Made by a program: the position numbers and the translations under genes
The notes under the pieces: model-generated
Told to the model about the DNA's origin: nothing
The model's database searches: none
What the model saw: the letters and a program-made list of their open reading frames with translations, nothing else
Assembly: GCA_030549335.1 (NCBI GenBank)
Contig: CM060197.1
Location: 49,069,654 to 49,133,653, forward strand
Direction: 5' to 3'
DNA length: 64,000 nt
Source: Pontederia crassipes
Lineage: Eukaryota > Streptophyta > Magnoliopsida > Commelinales > Pontederiaceae
Part shown: one piece after another, positions 35,336 to 48,274 of the stretch
How positions within the stretch are numbered: the first letter of the stretch is position 1
Layout: the number at the start of each line of letters is the position of its first letter

Positions 35336-35382
<47 letters not shown>

Positions 35383-35929
35383 TAACCAGGCAAGGAAGAA
35401 ACAAATCTGATTACATCCTGCTTCAACTAATGACAGAGAGAACAAAAACAATCAAAAAGTGGAAGCTAACACTAACAGTTAAAAATATAAGATAAACTAT
35501 AGCTAAGCTCCAGTTAAACAAAATTGATAACACAAATTTTCTTGGTCATTTCTGTGTAACAGTGTTCTGGCTAGAAATATCTTATAACATCATTCATGCA
35601 GCCACATTCTATATAGCTGAAATGTCGTATACCAAAATGAAGATTTAAAAGATTTAAGAACTTTCACCACTCCAAATATAGATATCTTTAGAACTTGAAA
35701 ATACTTAACACATGTACTTCCATTTTTCTCCTTAATAAGAAAATCTACAATAATTTTCAGCAAAGAAAAAAATGGAAAATTTTCAATCATGTTCTGGTAT
35801 ATATATTTAAAGACAGAAGAACGGATGTACATTAGCATATCAGCATATCAGAAATTTTTTTGAAGTAATATCAGCACATCAGAATTAGCGTCTTTTATTC
35901 AGATAGAAGAAATAACTTAATGATAAAAT
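35240..35929. other. Spacer with AT microsatellite
   Basis: A perfect (AT)n run occupies 35339-35380. The rest is AT-rich with no recognised gene. The first part may be the former 3' untranslated region of TIMELESS. Confidence 0.5.
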
Positions 35930-36180
35930 TTTAGCAATACATTTGGCTCAACAACAAGACATCTAACCTGCAATTTCCTGCATTTTATGGTATCACAAAA
36001 AACCCAAAAATCAAGTTGCCTAGGATTTCTTGTATCATTGTCCATACGAGTCCAGAAATAAAGAGTATCATCATGCCGTGGTGCTTGAATAACCTCCAGG
36101 AGTGTTGTTTCTGCTTTTCTTGATATGTTCGCCTGTATGACAAACATGAAAGAGTCACGAAGTGCGAGTATTCTTGACAA
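35930..36180 (-). pseudogene. Exon-like protein sequence, not identified
   Basis: On the minus strand 87 codons read in a style unlike the surrounding AT-rich noise: AETTLLEVIQAPRHDDTLYF, WTRMDNDTRNPRQLDFWVF and VRCLVVEPNVLLKFYH. Balanced composition with Trp, Arg and Cys suggests a former exon. A possible acceptor (CATACAG) precedes ANISRKAETT, and GCAG|GTTAG follows CRKLQ. I do not recognise the family, and I see no neighbouring exons. Confidence 0.35.
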
Positions 36181-37568
36181 GTATGCCTGTTTTCTGTTAG
36201 ACGTCTTGTAACGTTCCTGAAATCAGCCCTACGATGTGTCATGAGCGAGTCCCGGAGCGCATTACGCGATGGACAATATAATAGTTGACTTCAAGTCAAC
36301 AAAACACATGATAATAATGCAGTGGAAGATAATAAACTTTTAAAATTAATCTATTTGAAAACATACCAAAAGCGATAAAATATATAATCAACCATATGGC
36401 ACTAAGTCCAATAATATCAAAATATGCATGGCGAGTAGTCCAATACAAAAGAGACTCGAAGTTCAAATATAATGAGTTCGTAAACGTTCCTCACATGAGA
36501 ACATATATCATAATCCATAAAAGGCCGACTGGTACATGTTCCATAAATACTAGAATATACTATGACCCAACATAAGGCCGACACTAAGTGCTAACCGTCG
36601 TCATGAGCTCGTCACCGACTTCAATCTACTCTTTCATACCTATACGAATCCGAATGCAGGGGATGTTCACCTCCCATTAGTTGTATATAAGGATCATAAA
36701 ATAAGCAATCCAATAATTCATAAAGTATTTCGATTAAAATGATAATCAATAAACAATAAAAATCTCAAAATAGATCATGAAAGTCAATTATCCATTTCAT
36801 ATTTCAATTTCATATATACATTGCATTAATATTATTTAATGCACAAGTATACATATCCATAGTGACTAAGAACATTCCATCTCATTTACTTTAGAAAATG
36901 CCCAATTCATAACATTATCCATACTTCCTTGCGACTTAATCAATTATCTTGATTCGTTATCAAATAATCTTCAGTGAATCTCACCATACATTGAGGTACG
37001 TGGTAGCCTTTACGCCCATAGACTGGCCAAGCCTTGACATTTTGAAGTCGTGTTATTTCCATACATATATCCATTTGACAAGTGTCAAGTATTATGTCTC
37101 ATGTGTCATTTCAATACAACAATTCATTCTAACCCCACAGTTTAGCATGCAATTGGGCTTCTATGTGTGTCAATATATCAATAACAATATTAAACATCAT
37201 ATGGAATAGCATGATATTAACTAATAATCAATAAGCAAGAGAGACCTTGTTTTCAATAATACTAGAGCTGAATATAAAACATGTGTGTGATAAGTTGGTA
37301 CTTTGGCTTCACTGTGTGACCAAGCTAAAAGAATTACACCTCCAAAAACCTTTGGAGGATTAATAAATTATTGTAAAATCTTAAAATTTTGAAAAATAAA
37401 AAACTTGAAAAGTGCCCTAAGGTTACTTTTGGACGTCCCAACTTTCACTCCCAGAAATGAAAAAGTGCGAATTTAACTTATTTTCTTTCTAAATTTAAAA
37501 TTTATCAATTTGTTTCTCAAAGGTTGACTCTTCTGACTTCTTCATTCATCTTATTTAATTCAATCTCT
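36181..37568. other. AT-rich intergenic DNA, no gene seen
   Basis: The sequence has short frames only (up to 86 codons), with AT-rich composition and no splice-linked pattern. Nothing beyond this is recognised. Confidence 0.5.
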
Positions 37569-37988
37569 CCCCTCCTTTCTTCTTACGTTGACATTTGTAC
37601 TCAATTTTCTCTCTCCTTCGTGTTGGTGATTCTTTAATGTGAGATGATCAGAAGATCATTTAGGACATGGACAAAGTGAAAGAGACGAAACGAAAGGATA
37701 AAAAATTATTCATTTTGATAGAAGCACACCTAGGGTGTTATTTTGATCTCTTATACCCTCCTTTCTTCTTACGTTGACATTTGTACTCAATTTTCTCTCT
37801 CCTTTGTGTTGGTGATTCTTTAACGTGAGACGATCAGAAGATTATTTAGGACATGGACAAAGTGAAAGAGACCAAACGAAAGGATAAAAAAAGGCTAAAA
37901 GATATAATAATGAAATCTTTTTCATAAAACTTTATTCATGTTGATAGAAGCACACCTAGCTATAGGGTGTTATTTTGATCTCTTATAA
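37569..37988. repeat. Two-copy tandem duplication
   Basis: Unit 1 (37569-37755) and unit 2 (37756-37988) share CTCCTTTCTTCTTACGTTGA, TTTAGGACATGGACAAAGTG and ATAGAAGCACACCTAG. Unit 2 has an extra 40-odd bases. No coding content. Confidence 0.85.
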
Positions 37989-38650
37989 TGATATTTTACT
38001 CTGAGGTTAATGATAGATGATTATGATTAAAAAATGCAGGGCTTATATAAGGGTGGAGGAGTGACACTGTAGTCGTCGGAATCTTTTAAAAATTATTTGT
38101 GCCATTGCTCGTAATATTAAATTATATTTTTAAATTTTCACGATTCGAACCGTGGAAATTTATATGAGTGAAATTCTCACAACACTAGTCGCGGAAAGTT
38201 TCCATGACTCGAGCAGTAGGAAATTCTTTTATTGACTTCCCTTTGTGATGGTGATTAAATTATCGGTTTATCACTTTTATAATTTTTATCAAATGCATGA
38301 TTTATTTTCTATAAAGATTATTTTTCTGGAATGTCTCCCTGTGTGATCCATCCACGACTCTATGAAGTTGCTATGGCAACATATCTTTATGATCCTTTAA
38401 CTTGAACTTGATGACTTGCTGCCATTAGCACTTGAGGAGAGAACCATATGTTGATTAATAGAATGATTATAGACTAGAGAATTAATGAACTTATAAATGG
38501 ATTTATGTAAGAAGCAATTGATTTGATGACTTGAATGATTATACTACTCTCAACTGAATATTTGGGACGTACGTCAAAGTTTTCACTCATTTTTTTTCAA
38601 TCAAATCATTTTTAAAATTCAAGAAAACATCTACCCAACATGTATTATCA

Positions 38651-39486
38651 CCGATGTTTTAAAAATCGGATCGACATTTTGAACCGAGTCGAGGTCCAAT
38701 AGATTCAATCATATTTTTAACTAATTGAACCGAATTTTTATATAATAATATTACCTATAATTATTTAATAATAATATAATATATAATTTACTAAAAATGG
38801 CTAAATTAATTTAATAATTATTATACATTCGACATGGATCAACGAATGCGGAATGACGTCGTATGATCCATGTAGCCGACCCCACCTAGTGGGATAAGGC
38901 TTTGTTGTTATTATTATATATTATGAGATCTTAGATTAAATAGTAATTTTATTTTATTACATATATTATTACTAATATAATAATTTAAACTGATTTTCAA
39001 CCTAAAATCATAATTATATTTTTTTATTTGTAATTTTCTTTTATTTATTTTCTTCACTAACATCTTTTCTTTTATTTCTTATTTTAAATTATTTCCGTTT
39101 TTCTCCCTCTCTCTCTCCTCAAACCCGCCCCTCTCTATGCACTCTTTTTTCTCTCCTTATAAAGTCATCTCTCTCCATATTCCTCTTTATATCCTTCTCA
39201 ATCGCCATCTCTCTTCCTCCCTCTCCCTCTCTTTCTCACAGTCTCTCTCCATATCCTATAAAATTCTCCCTCTTTCTTCATATCATATCCTTTCGTCAAA
39301 AAAATAAAAATAAAAAAATCGAATTGAACCCGATTTACTAGTTCAACTCGATTTTTTTTTAATTTTTTTCGAATCAGAGCTGATTTTTTATTATTTTCAA
39401 TTTTTAAAAAAATCCGACCGAATTTATAACTAAATCGTGATCTGAATGATTGTACTGATCGATCCGAACCGATTTTTAAAATATTG
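38651..39486. mobile_element. Inverted-repeat (MITE-like) element with degenerate TSD
   Basis: The left end CCGATGTTTTAAAAATCGGA faces a right end whose reverse complement is CAATATTTTAAAAATCGGTT. Flanks ATTATCA (38644-38650) and ATTATGA (39487-39493) look like a decayed 7-8 bp target duplication, as made by hAT elements. It holds CT-rich sequence (39090-39260) and a SINE fragment. No transposase is seen. Confidence 0.55.
38836..38912 (+). mobile_element. SINE 3' fragment inside the MITE-like element
   Basis: It matches the last 80 bases of the SINE at 34139-34298 (CATGGATCAACGAAT, GATCCATGTAGCCGACCCCA, GGGATAAGGCTTTGTTGTT), with an ATT-rich tail. The 5' part is missing. Confidence 0.7.
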
Positions 39487-40326
39487 ATTATGACATTTGA
39501 ACTCGGATTGGACATTCGAAACTTTGATTAACATTATGCTGGAAAAGACCTAATGATAATCTAATATTTTTCATTATGAATTTCAGAATAAATAATATTA
39601 TTTTATCTTTTGTATATTTTAAAATTTAAATGTCATTGGGAGTCCAACACATAAGTTAGGTTTTTCAAACTGGAAGCCTTAATTATAATTCAATCATAAG
39701 TCATAATTTAATTAGGACATTTTTATTCCTTTTCTATTTTTTATCTAACTTACTTGAAACTTGCTTAATTTTTTATATAAATCCTTCATTTTTTAATTTT
39801 AGAAAAATAAATATTTATTTTCTTTTAAGGATTTGTGAGATGTCCATCCCCTCGCATTCCTTTTTGCGCTGACATTTTAAAGGAAATTTAATCGAGCTTT
39901 TTCAAGTCTTTTAGAAGTTTCTCAGGAAACCATTTTAAAGTAACTGTTAATCTTTTGTGTAATATTAAGATATAAAATAAATAGCAATGCCATCACAGAA
40001 GCTATAAAGCAAAAATGTTATCAACAAAAAAAAATGACAGCAACGATTGGATATTGTCGACTGCCAAGTCTTTTTCTTGTATTCAATTTTTATCCACGAA
40101 AATCTTATATTCAATTTGAACTAGTCAAATTGTAGAAAAAAAGGAAAAAAATTCTCGTTATTGGCACGAACAGTTATATTGGACCTTCCATTCATTTTTA
40201 AGATGTGTTACTTAGTGGATGACACCAAGGATCATTTTTTTTTCCATTTACCTACCAACTAACTAGTTCTAATTCTAGATCCTTTAGGCACAATGTTATT
40301 AATTAACTGCGTCAATTAACTTTACA
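39487..40326. other. AT-rich spacer, nothing recognised
   Basis: No gene, element end or repeat could be supported here. Confidence 0.5.
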
Positions 40327-41339
40327 AATATCTGATAAGTAAAATTAGGGTCAACTCGTAGAGACCATTTTATATTATTCTGATTTATTAATTAAATTTC
40401 CGCATTAATTGTTATATAATACATGAAGGGTGAAATTTTGGCAGAATTTTTTTATATGTTTCTCATTCCATATGCCTACATCACCAAACTCTCTCTTTAT
40501 TAAAAAAAATAGGGGTTAATTTTTTTCAACTATAATTTTTTTTCACATCTAATTCTAAGCAATAAATTTACAAATTTTAGTTCTCAAATTTATCCAAATT
40601 TAACATTTAAATTATTCTGTTAAATTTTAATTAAATTTAATTATGAAATATCATTTTTACTCTTACATTTATATTACAATAAAAATATTTTAAAAGTTAA
40701 AGATAAAATTTTTTAGAAAATGATAGTCAACCAAGTACTTGCATTGACTTGTATTAATTAGACGAACAGAAGACTTGGACTAGACGACAACACGAAGACT
40801 GCTATTGCTTGTGTTGCTGGCAATGTGAAGACGGCATTGTGTTAGTCATGTCATGGTGAATTTTGTTGTGAACGTCGCTTTAAATGATAAAATAACAAAA
40901 AAAAAAAGGAATGTTAAAAGATCGAAATACGTCATTGTCTAAAAGATATAGTATAGGGAGGCAACCGCCGCTCTCGGGGGCTTGGGACATCACCCCGTTT
41001 CGACCCCGATAATTCGTCCTTGTCTTTGACCTCATCTCGAATTCTCGATTTAGAAAAAATTTTAACCTTCGCTCCGATTTCCTCGGGACTCTGAATCCTC
41101 ACGGAGAATTCGATTTCCCAAATTTTTTATTAAATAATGTGAAAAAATTAAAAAATAACTAATATTATAAAGTATTCATACACACAATTACAAATCTATC
41201 ACTATTGTAAATTCTACAACATAAAATTTAAATTTTGACAAAAATTTTATGACAACATAATTTTTAAATTTTATCACAACATAAACTTTAAATTTAATAC
41301 AAGTTTCATAACATAAAGTTTAAATTACAATACCAAATA

Positions 41340-41912
41340 TTTTAACAACATTTGTAAAATATCAATAAGATGACATTCATCATTTCTCTTCATTTCATCC
41401 TTCACCCATTTGCAAAGTTTCCTACAAGTTAATAAAAAAATGATTAGTAGAATAAATCTAAATTGAATAAAATTAAAAAATTATAAAAAGTTACCACAGG
41501 TCCACAATTTTATCATTCAATCATCTACATCTTCATATTTGTTGAACACATTTTCCACCACAACATAATTTTCAAATTCTACCTTAACATAAAGTTTAAA
41601 TTACAACGTCAAATATTTTAACATAAAGTTTTCACCATAAGTTTCTTAACATAAAGTTTAAATTACAACTCCAAATATTTGCAAAGTTTCCACATATTTA
41701 AATTACAACTCCAAATATTTGCAAAGTTTAAAGTTCAATAAGAGGACATTCATCATTTCTCTTCATTTCATCCTTCACACATTTGCAAAGTTCCCTAGAA
41801 GTTAAACAAAAAAATGATTAGTACAACAAAACCAAATTGAATAAAATTAAAAAATGATAAAAAGTTACCATAATTTCATCATTCAATTAAGTACAACTTC
41901 ATCTTCGTTGAT
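41340..41912. repeat. Tandem duplication at the 3' side of the hAT transposase
   Basis: About 190 bp around 41360-41545 recurs at 41728-41912 (shared GACATTCATCATTTCTCTTC and TTTGCAAAGTT). It is AT-rich and non-coding. Confidence 0.75.
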
Positions 41913-41995
41913 TGTGTAAAAAGCACACTTTCCATTAGAAGGACCTAACAAAAAAAGCATTGTTAGTTTACAAAAAAATGACACATCATAATTTA

Positions 41996-44090
41996 TTAAA
42001 TGAATGATAAATTGTAACTTTTTAATATATTATGCAACCAATCTTGATAATACATCAATGCTTCAACAGTGTCTTCTTTCAATTTACTACGGTGTGTACT
42101 CAATACATGACCTCCAGTGCTAAATGCAGATTCTGAAACAACTGTAGAAATGGGAATAGCTAAAAAGTCCCTTGCAATCTTTTGTAGAGTTTGGTACTTT
42201 AATCCAATTTGTTTCCAATAACTCAATATGTCAAACATTCCATCATTTGACTTAACAATTAAAACAGACTCTTCTAAATAACTTTCCAATTCTGATTTCA
42301 AACTATTTTGTGAAGAAGTTTCAGCTACAAAATCAATATAAGCACACTCCCATTTTTGTTTTTTCGGTTGAGGATCCATTTATGTTATAACTGGAGAAGA
42401 AGAATTAATAAGTGTACTTCCAGCATCATTAGCTTGATATTCAAGAAGCAAATCTTCACACAATCTTTTTACCTTCTCCAATTCATTGTTGCTTTGGCTT
42501 CCATATAGCTTTGGAAAAAAATAGTTCAACAACTTCATTTTATATCTTGGACTCAAAACAGCTCCTACTGTCATCACTCCATTAATTTTTTTTCAATACT
42601 TGTCAAATTTAGAACTCATGCTCAAAGTCATCACTTGAATAACTTGTTTAGGAGAAGAAAGTCATTCATCCAAAGCATTTCTTATTTCACAAACTTTAGG
42701 AAAATAAGCATTTAAAGTTGGATAGTTAAAACCAGAAAATAGTTCAGTTATATCATAAAAAACTTCCAACTTATCACAAACTTCAAATATCATTACCCAA
42801 TCTTCGAAACTTGGGTAATATTTGCATTTAGAATCACGTTGCTTTAAACGATCAAAAACATCTTTATATGGCAAAGCAGAGGCCATCATCAAATAAGTAG
42901 AATTTCATCTAGTTCTGCAATCTTGCACAAGTTTTTTGGAATAAACAATATTCAATTGTCTACATGTATCAGCAAATCTTTCTTCCATTTTGGGTGTACC
43001 AACCCAAAAACTAACACATTCTCTAATCTTTTTCAAACAATCTTTAATTTTAGATAAACTATCTTTGACAATCAAATTCAAAATATGAGCACAACATCAC
43101 ATATGAAATATTATTCCTCCCAAAATAAAAGAAGTTGAAGGAATCTTATCAAAAATCAAGAGAATCATGGCATCATTGGTTGAGCAATTATCAACAGTTA
43201 GAGTTGATACCTTTCTATCCAAATTCCAATCATATAAACAATTCAAAAGAACATTCGAAAGCCCTTCGGCATTATGCGGTGCCGGAACATAAAGAAACCT
43301 ATAAGAATAAAAATGATGCATGTTAAAATTTATAATTTCAAAAGTATATAATAAAGATTAATATCAAGAGTAATCAATTAATTACCTCATAAGTCGGTGT
43401 TGCAAAATTCATTTGTCATCGATAAAATGAGCTGTAATGGCCATATAACCTTTACTCTGATTACTAGAAGTCCATATATCAGTAGTTATTGCAATACGAC
43501 TTGAATTCCTTTCAAGAATATTTGATGTCTTATCCTTCTCAATTCCAAATAGCTTCAGAATATCACTTTTATAGTATTACGAGAAATCACCTTGAATAAA
43601 GGTTGCATAGCACCACAAAATCGTCTAAATCCAACATGATCAACTATAGAAAGAGGATACTCATGAAGGACAATCATATTTGCAAGTTCCTTCCTTACAA
43701 CATTTTGACTAAATGAATAATTACTAATAACAAATGTATCACCTTTATTGTCTAAAGTTGGTAAATTTTTTAAAGTTGCTTGCTTTGGTCCTCTTGTTGT
43801 ACGAAACTTAGAAATTTTTAGATGATCATGCAAATGCGAAGTTCCATTTTTTTAAAGTTCCTTCCTTACCACAAATATTCTTTTGACAATAATTGCATAT
43901 TGCACGAAATTTTCCATCAATTAATTCTCTATGATAATGACTCCATGCTTGAGAAGTTAAACCTTTTTTGTTTGGGCTTCCTTCTTTCTTCTGATTTTCA
44001 TTTTCGAAACTTGTCGGGGTATTCTCGGATTGAATTGTATTGCTTTCGACTGGAGTGATAGATTGATAATCCGCTTCATCAATTTCTACA
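41996..44090 (-). pseudogene. hAT transposase (BED finger / RICESLEEPER type), frameshifted
   Basis: Domains are in the right order on the minus strand. A BED-type zinc finger lies at about 43830-43990 (SHYHRELIDGKF, CNYCQKN, then LHDHLKISK after a shift). The catalytic region spans 42660-43840 in several frames (VGFRRFCGAMQPLF, STLTVDNCSTNDAM, YDITELFSGFNYPT). An SPRYKMKLLNYFF segment typical of the hAT middle domain follows at 42380-42577. The C-terminal dimerisation domain is intact at 41996-42379 (YWKQIGLKYQTLQKIARDFL, STVVSESAFSTGG). At least four frame breaks or stops make it inactive. Plant relatives are about 600-700 residues, matching the total span. Confidence 0.88.
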
Positions 44091-44159
44091 AAAAAAATTA
44101 AATTAATTAAAATGTGAGTAATTAAAAAAAATTACAAAAAAAATCAAAAAAAAAATCTG

Positions 44160-44470
44160 CACGAGGTGATCAATGCGGCGCAGTGCGCAGAGGTGATCAA
44201 TGCGCCTCTGCGCGCAGTGCGCAGAGGTGATGCCTCAGTGCGCAGAAGCGACACTATGGTCGCCTCTGCGCGGTGTGTAGAGGTGAAGTCACCTCGGCGC
44301 GCGGCGGCGACTTCGCGCGACTTCGCGCAGAGGCGACTTCGCCTCTGCACGCGGGGCGACTTCGCGCAGAGGGCGAAGTCACCGCCACGCGCGGTGGCGA
44401 CTTCGCTCAGAGGAGACTTCGCCTCTGCACGCGGGGCGACTTCGCGTAGAGGCAACAGCGGGGCGGCGAT
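44160..44470. repeat. GC-rich tandem repeats upstream of the hAT transposase
   Basis: Units such as GCAGAGGCGACTTCGC and CGCGGGGCGACTTCGCGCAG recur about ten times, partly inverted. They open long Arg/Ala frames on both strands that I treat as artefacts. They lie 5' of the transposase start. Confidence 0.75.
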
Positions 44471-44673
44471 GAAAGGAGAGGCGACGAAAGGAGCGGCGGC
44501 GAAATCGAAGATGGAATCGCCGAAGATGACATTGATCACCGATGAAGGGAAGCCGGCGGTCGGCAGCTGGCGGTCGGCGATTTCAGGCCTTTCGGCGGCG
44601 ACGGCGACAAATTTGAGATCTGAGAGAAAAAGGAGAGAAAAGGGTGAAAGAAGAGGGTGTTAGGGTTTAATGT

Positions 44674-44675
<2 letters not shown>

Positions 44676-44726
<51 letters not shown>
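44676..44726. repeat. TA microsatellite
   Basis: It is an uninterrupted (TA)n run of about 50 bp inside the hAT element. Confidence 0.95.
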
Positions 44727-44729
<3 letters not shown>

Positions 44730-44880
44730 AAATTGATGATTCAGATGTAATCTAATAAATATATTTATAATAATTATTAATTATAAATAATTTATCGAAA
44801 ATTCGAGGCTCCGACGGGGCGGGGGGAACTACCGCCGTCCCGATCACCGAAAGAGGGGGCGAGGGCAGTTTGGCCCCCAT

Positions 44881-46680
44881 CACTACTAGAAAAACGCGGA
44901 TTACCGACGGTTCGGACCATCGGTAATCAACCCGAAAACCGTCGGTAATGCAATTATCGACGGTTTTTCAGTCGGAATTGATCCGTCGAAAAAACGCTTG
45001 TCGCAAACGGATTTGCGACGGTTGAAAAAATTCGTCAAAAATATCGACGGTTCTGGCCGTCGGAACAGTCCCCGACGGTTCGACACGTCGAAATTTCCGA
45101 CGGTTGCAACCGCCGGAAAAGTCCCCGGCAGTTCGAACCGTCGATATTTCCGACGGTTGCAACCGCCGGAAAAGGCCGGCGGTCCGAACCGTCGAAATTT
45201 CCGACGGTTGCAATCGCCGAAAAAGGCCGGCGGTTCGAGCCGTCGCAACTTTTCGACGGTCGCAACTGTCGAAACTTTGGACGGACGTCGCAACCGTCGA
45301 TTTTTTGACGGTCGCAACCGTCGCAAATAATTTTTTAAATATAAAAAAAATTAGCGGCCGGATCCGGCCGCCTGGCGGCCGATCCGAGCGCTGGAGGCCG
45401 GAACCGGCCCGCCTCGCGGCCGATCCGGCCGCTGGAGGCCGAATCCAGACGCCAGTCGCCCGATCGGCCGCTGGGGGCCCGATCCGAACGGCCATGGCCG
45501 GATCGGGCCGACAGCAGAGAGAGAGATAGAGACGCCGGCGTGGATTGGGAGAGAGAGATACGCCGGCGCGGGAGAGGGTCGCCGGTGCGGGAGAGTGTCG
45601 CCGGCGTCCAGCGTGGGAGGGTCGCCGGCGTCCGACGCGCGGGAGAGGGTGCTCGCAGCCGGGAGAGAGAGAGAGGAGAGGAGGGAGAGAGAGAGGAGTA
45701 GAGGGAGGAGGGAGAGGGAGGAGGAATATATATAAAGGGAAAAAGTGGAAAGAAAGCGGGAAAAGGAAAAAAAAGCGGGATAACAAAATTTTAATTATCG
45801 ACGGTTTCGGCCGTCGAAAACGTAAATATTAAATATTTTTATAATTACCGACGGTTGTGACCGTCGAAAATATATTTAGTTATATATAATATTTATTTTT
45901 TATTTTACCGACGGTTTGAACCGTCGGTAATCGTTACCGACGGTCAAAATCGTCGGTAATTGCGACGGTTTGGACCGTCGCTAGTTATATTAATAAAATA
46001 CTCTTTATATGATATTATTATACATTTACCGACGGTTACGACCTTCGGAAATTGCGGCGGATTTTGCGACGGATGGGTATCCGTCGGAAAAATCGACGTT
46101 CCTAATCGTCGAAAAATTAAATAATAATATAACAAATTATATAATTAATTTTTTATTTTCAACGGTCGTGACCGTCGGAAAATCCGTCAAAAAAATTTAA
46201 TAATAATATTAAAAATATATAATTTAATTTTTTTATTTCCGACGGTCGTAACCGTCGGAAAAGTCGTCGAAAATTGCGACGGATGGATATCCGTCGAAAA
46301 TATCGATGTTCCTAATCGTCAAAAAATTAAATAATAATATAATTAATTATATAATTAATTTTTTTATTTCCGACGGTCGTGACCGTCGGAAAATCCGTCG
46401 AAATAAATTAATAATAATATTAAAAATATATAATTTAATTTTTTTTTCCGATGGTCGTAATCGTCGGAAAAGTCATCGGAAATTGCGACGGATAGATATC
46501 CGTCGAAAATATCGACGTTCCTAATCATCGAAAAATTAAATAATAATATAAATTATTTCCGACGGTCATAACCGTCGAAAAATCCGTCGGAAACGGACCG
46601 TCGAAAAATCCGTCGCAAATTGTGACGGATTTAGAACCGTCGGAAATTATCCATCGGAAAATCGCGATTTTCTTGTAGTG
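44881..46680. mobile_element. Non-autonomous CACTA element, CGACGG family (1800 bp)
   Basis: The left end is CACTACTAGAAAAACGCG; the right end reads CACTACAAGAAAATCGCG on the minus strand. Target duplication CAT is at 44878-44880 and 46681-46683. Both ends are filled with CCGACGGTTNNNACCGTCGG-like inverted motifs (44900-45320 and 45795-46660). The middle (45345-45720) is a GC-rich block with GATCCGGCCGCC units. No transposase is present. Motif and ends match the TNP2-bearing element at 56849, which is a likely source of transposase. Confidence 0.92.
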
Positions 46681-46752
46681 CATCCCCTCCCCGGCGGGGA
46701 AAAAAATCCCCGAATGCAGGGCCCGCGGGGGTAGGGAATATTGCCACCCCTA

Positions 46753-47218
46753 ATATAGTAGCATATAACGAATTCCCCAACAGGTGATTTCATGTTGCCA
46801 TGTATCCTTCTTCGTGTGACAATAATAATATTATAAAAATTATACTTTTTTATAAATAGACATTGTTATTTAAATTATTAAAACGTTAGTTATAGTAAAT
46901 AATGTAATATTGCTGTTAACAATTTAATAATTAAGGGGTAATAATTTATGTTAAGTAATATAAATTATTAGATAATACGAAAAAATAATGCAGTCAACAC
47001 TCTTTTATAATTTGGTGACAGTTTTATAATTTCATGTTGTCTGCTTATTAGTTATTTTCTACGTAAACTTGTGATTACAAATTTAGCGGAGTGATGAGAT
47101 CTCAATAATCCCACGTTCCAGTCTCATAATCATCAGTTTAGTTTCCATAAAGTTAGATATATGTATCCATACGTCAGAACCAGATATATATATAGGATTT
47201 AATGGGGTCATACGCCTT
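46753..47218. other. Duplicated intergenic sequence, copy 1
   Basis: It matches copy 2 (52651-52855 and 53270-53445) without the LTR-like insertion found there. No gene is seen. Confidence 0.6.
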
Positions 47219-47973
47219 GGCGTATGACCCCCCATACGCTCTCTGCCCACCGTCCGATCTAGCTTTGAGACGGTGAGCAGCAAGGCGATCTGATCTCTCC
47301 CCCTTTCTCTCCGATCCGGCGATGTGTGAGGGCGGCCGATGATGCGAGGCCAGCTGATTGCGAGGATATCCCCTTTTTCTTCGATCGACGGCAAGGGTGA
47401 CAATCGCAGACTGCAACTTCGCCATCGAGGACTTCGCCGACGATCGCGGATGGCAGGCTCATAGGAGGTTGGAGCGCCAACGGCGATGAGGAGAGATGGG
47501 GACGGCGGCGACGGTGAGGCAGCCTTCTCCGGTCGGAGAAGCAGCGAGGTGAGGCGGCGAGGCACGGGCGGCGATAGTGACGAGGCGAGGGCGCCGTGCC
47601 GGAGGGGAAGATCCAGATCGCGTCGGAGGAAAAGATCCGTCGCACGGGCAGCGACGGCGATGAGGCGAGGACGCCATGCCGGAGGGGAGGATCCAGATCG
47701 CGTCGGAGGGAAAGATCTGTCGCTGTCGCCGATCTGACCTCACATGTGGATTTGGGAACCTTGGGGGGTCGTGCCGGAGGGGATGCTGGCCGGCGCTCCC
47801 TGGTTCGGAGGAAGGAGTTGCCGGCCGGTGAAGAGGAAGACGAGAGGGGAGAGAGGAGCGCCGGTTACATATGAGAGAGGAGAGTTGGGAGATGCGCGGG
47901 GCTTGTGGGGAAGTTGTTTCCACCGTCCGATTTTATCAGACGGTGGACGAAATGCGTATGAGGGTCATACGCC
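47219..47973. mobile_element. Small MULE-like element with GC-rich repeat interior
   Basis: The left end GGCGTATGACCCCCCATACG is inverted at the right end (reverse complement GGCGTATGACCCTCATACGC). The inverted match extends to CACCGTCCGATC (about 45 bp). Copy 2 lacks it at the same place. Left of it lies a second inverted end (GGGGTCATACGCC, 47204-47216), making a perfect palindrome. The interior has tandem units of about 90 bp (GATCCAGATCGCGTCGGAGG). No clear target duplication was found. Confidence 0.65.
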
Positions 47974-48158
47974 CTACATATATAACTAAAAATTCAATTC
48001 ATTGATACTGAAATTACACATAATTCACGTAAGCAACCCAAGTAGCTATCAGAAACGATCAATGGAAATATATATGCGGTACTACTACAAGTACGTACTA
48101 AAGGAAAATTGAAAGCACATCATGGAAACAATTAACTACTTTACATGGAATGTTTGCT

Positions 48159-48163
<5 letters not shown>

Positions 48164-48193
<30 letters not shown>
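48164..48193. repeat. AT microsatellite
   Basis: It is a perfect alternating AT run of about 30 bp just downstream (minus-strand 3' side) of the protease pseudogene. Confidence 0.9.
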
Positions 48194-48198
<5 letters not shown>

Positions 48199-48274
48199 GA
48201 AAAATGGCACCTAATTGCCTCCTACATTAATTACGTAGACTTGTACCGGTTTATTATAACTTTGTATGATTAAC

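Larger units (their letters stand above)
40954..46752 (-). mobile_element. hAT element (RICESLEEPER-like) with 8-bp TSD
   Basis: The ends are TAGGGAGGCAA (left) and TTAGGGGTGGCAA (right, reverse complement). The perfect 8-bp target duplication ATATAGTA is at 40946-40953 and 46753-46760. Copy 2 has the unoccupied site with a single ATATAGTA at 52651-52658. Subterminal regions are GC-rich (CGGGGCGGGG near 44815, CCCGCGGGGGTAGGG near 46725). It encodes a decayed hAT transposase on the minus strand and carries a nested CACTA. Confidence 0.95.

Noticed and set aside
36240..36300. Possible LTR or primer binding site (GGAGCGCATTACGCGATGGA region)
   Set aside because: No paired repeat, TG/CA ends or adjacent retroelement sequence could be found.
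44144..44663. Arg/Ala-rich frames of 131 and 165 codons
   Set aside because: They are translations of GC-rich tandem repeats 5' of the hAT transposase.
44901..45832. Frames up to 272 codons in the 1.8 kb CACTA
   Set aside because: Translations of subterminal CGACGG repeats and the GC-rich block, present on both strands, with no known domain.
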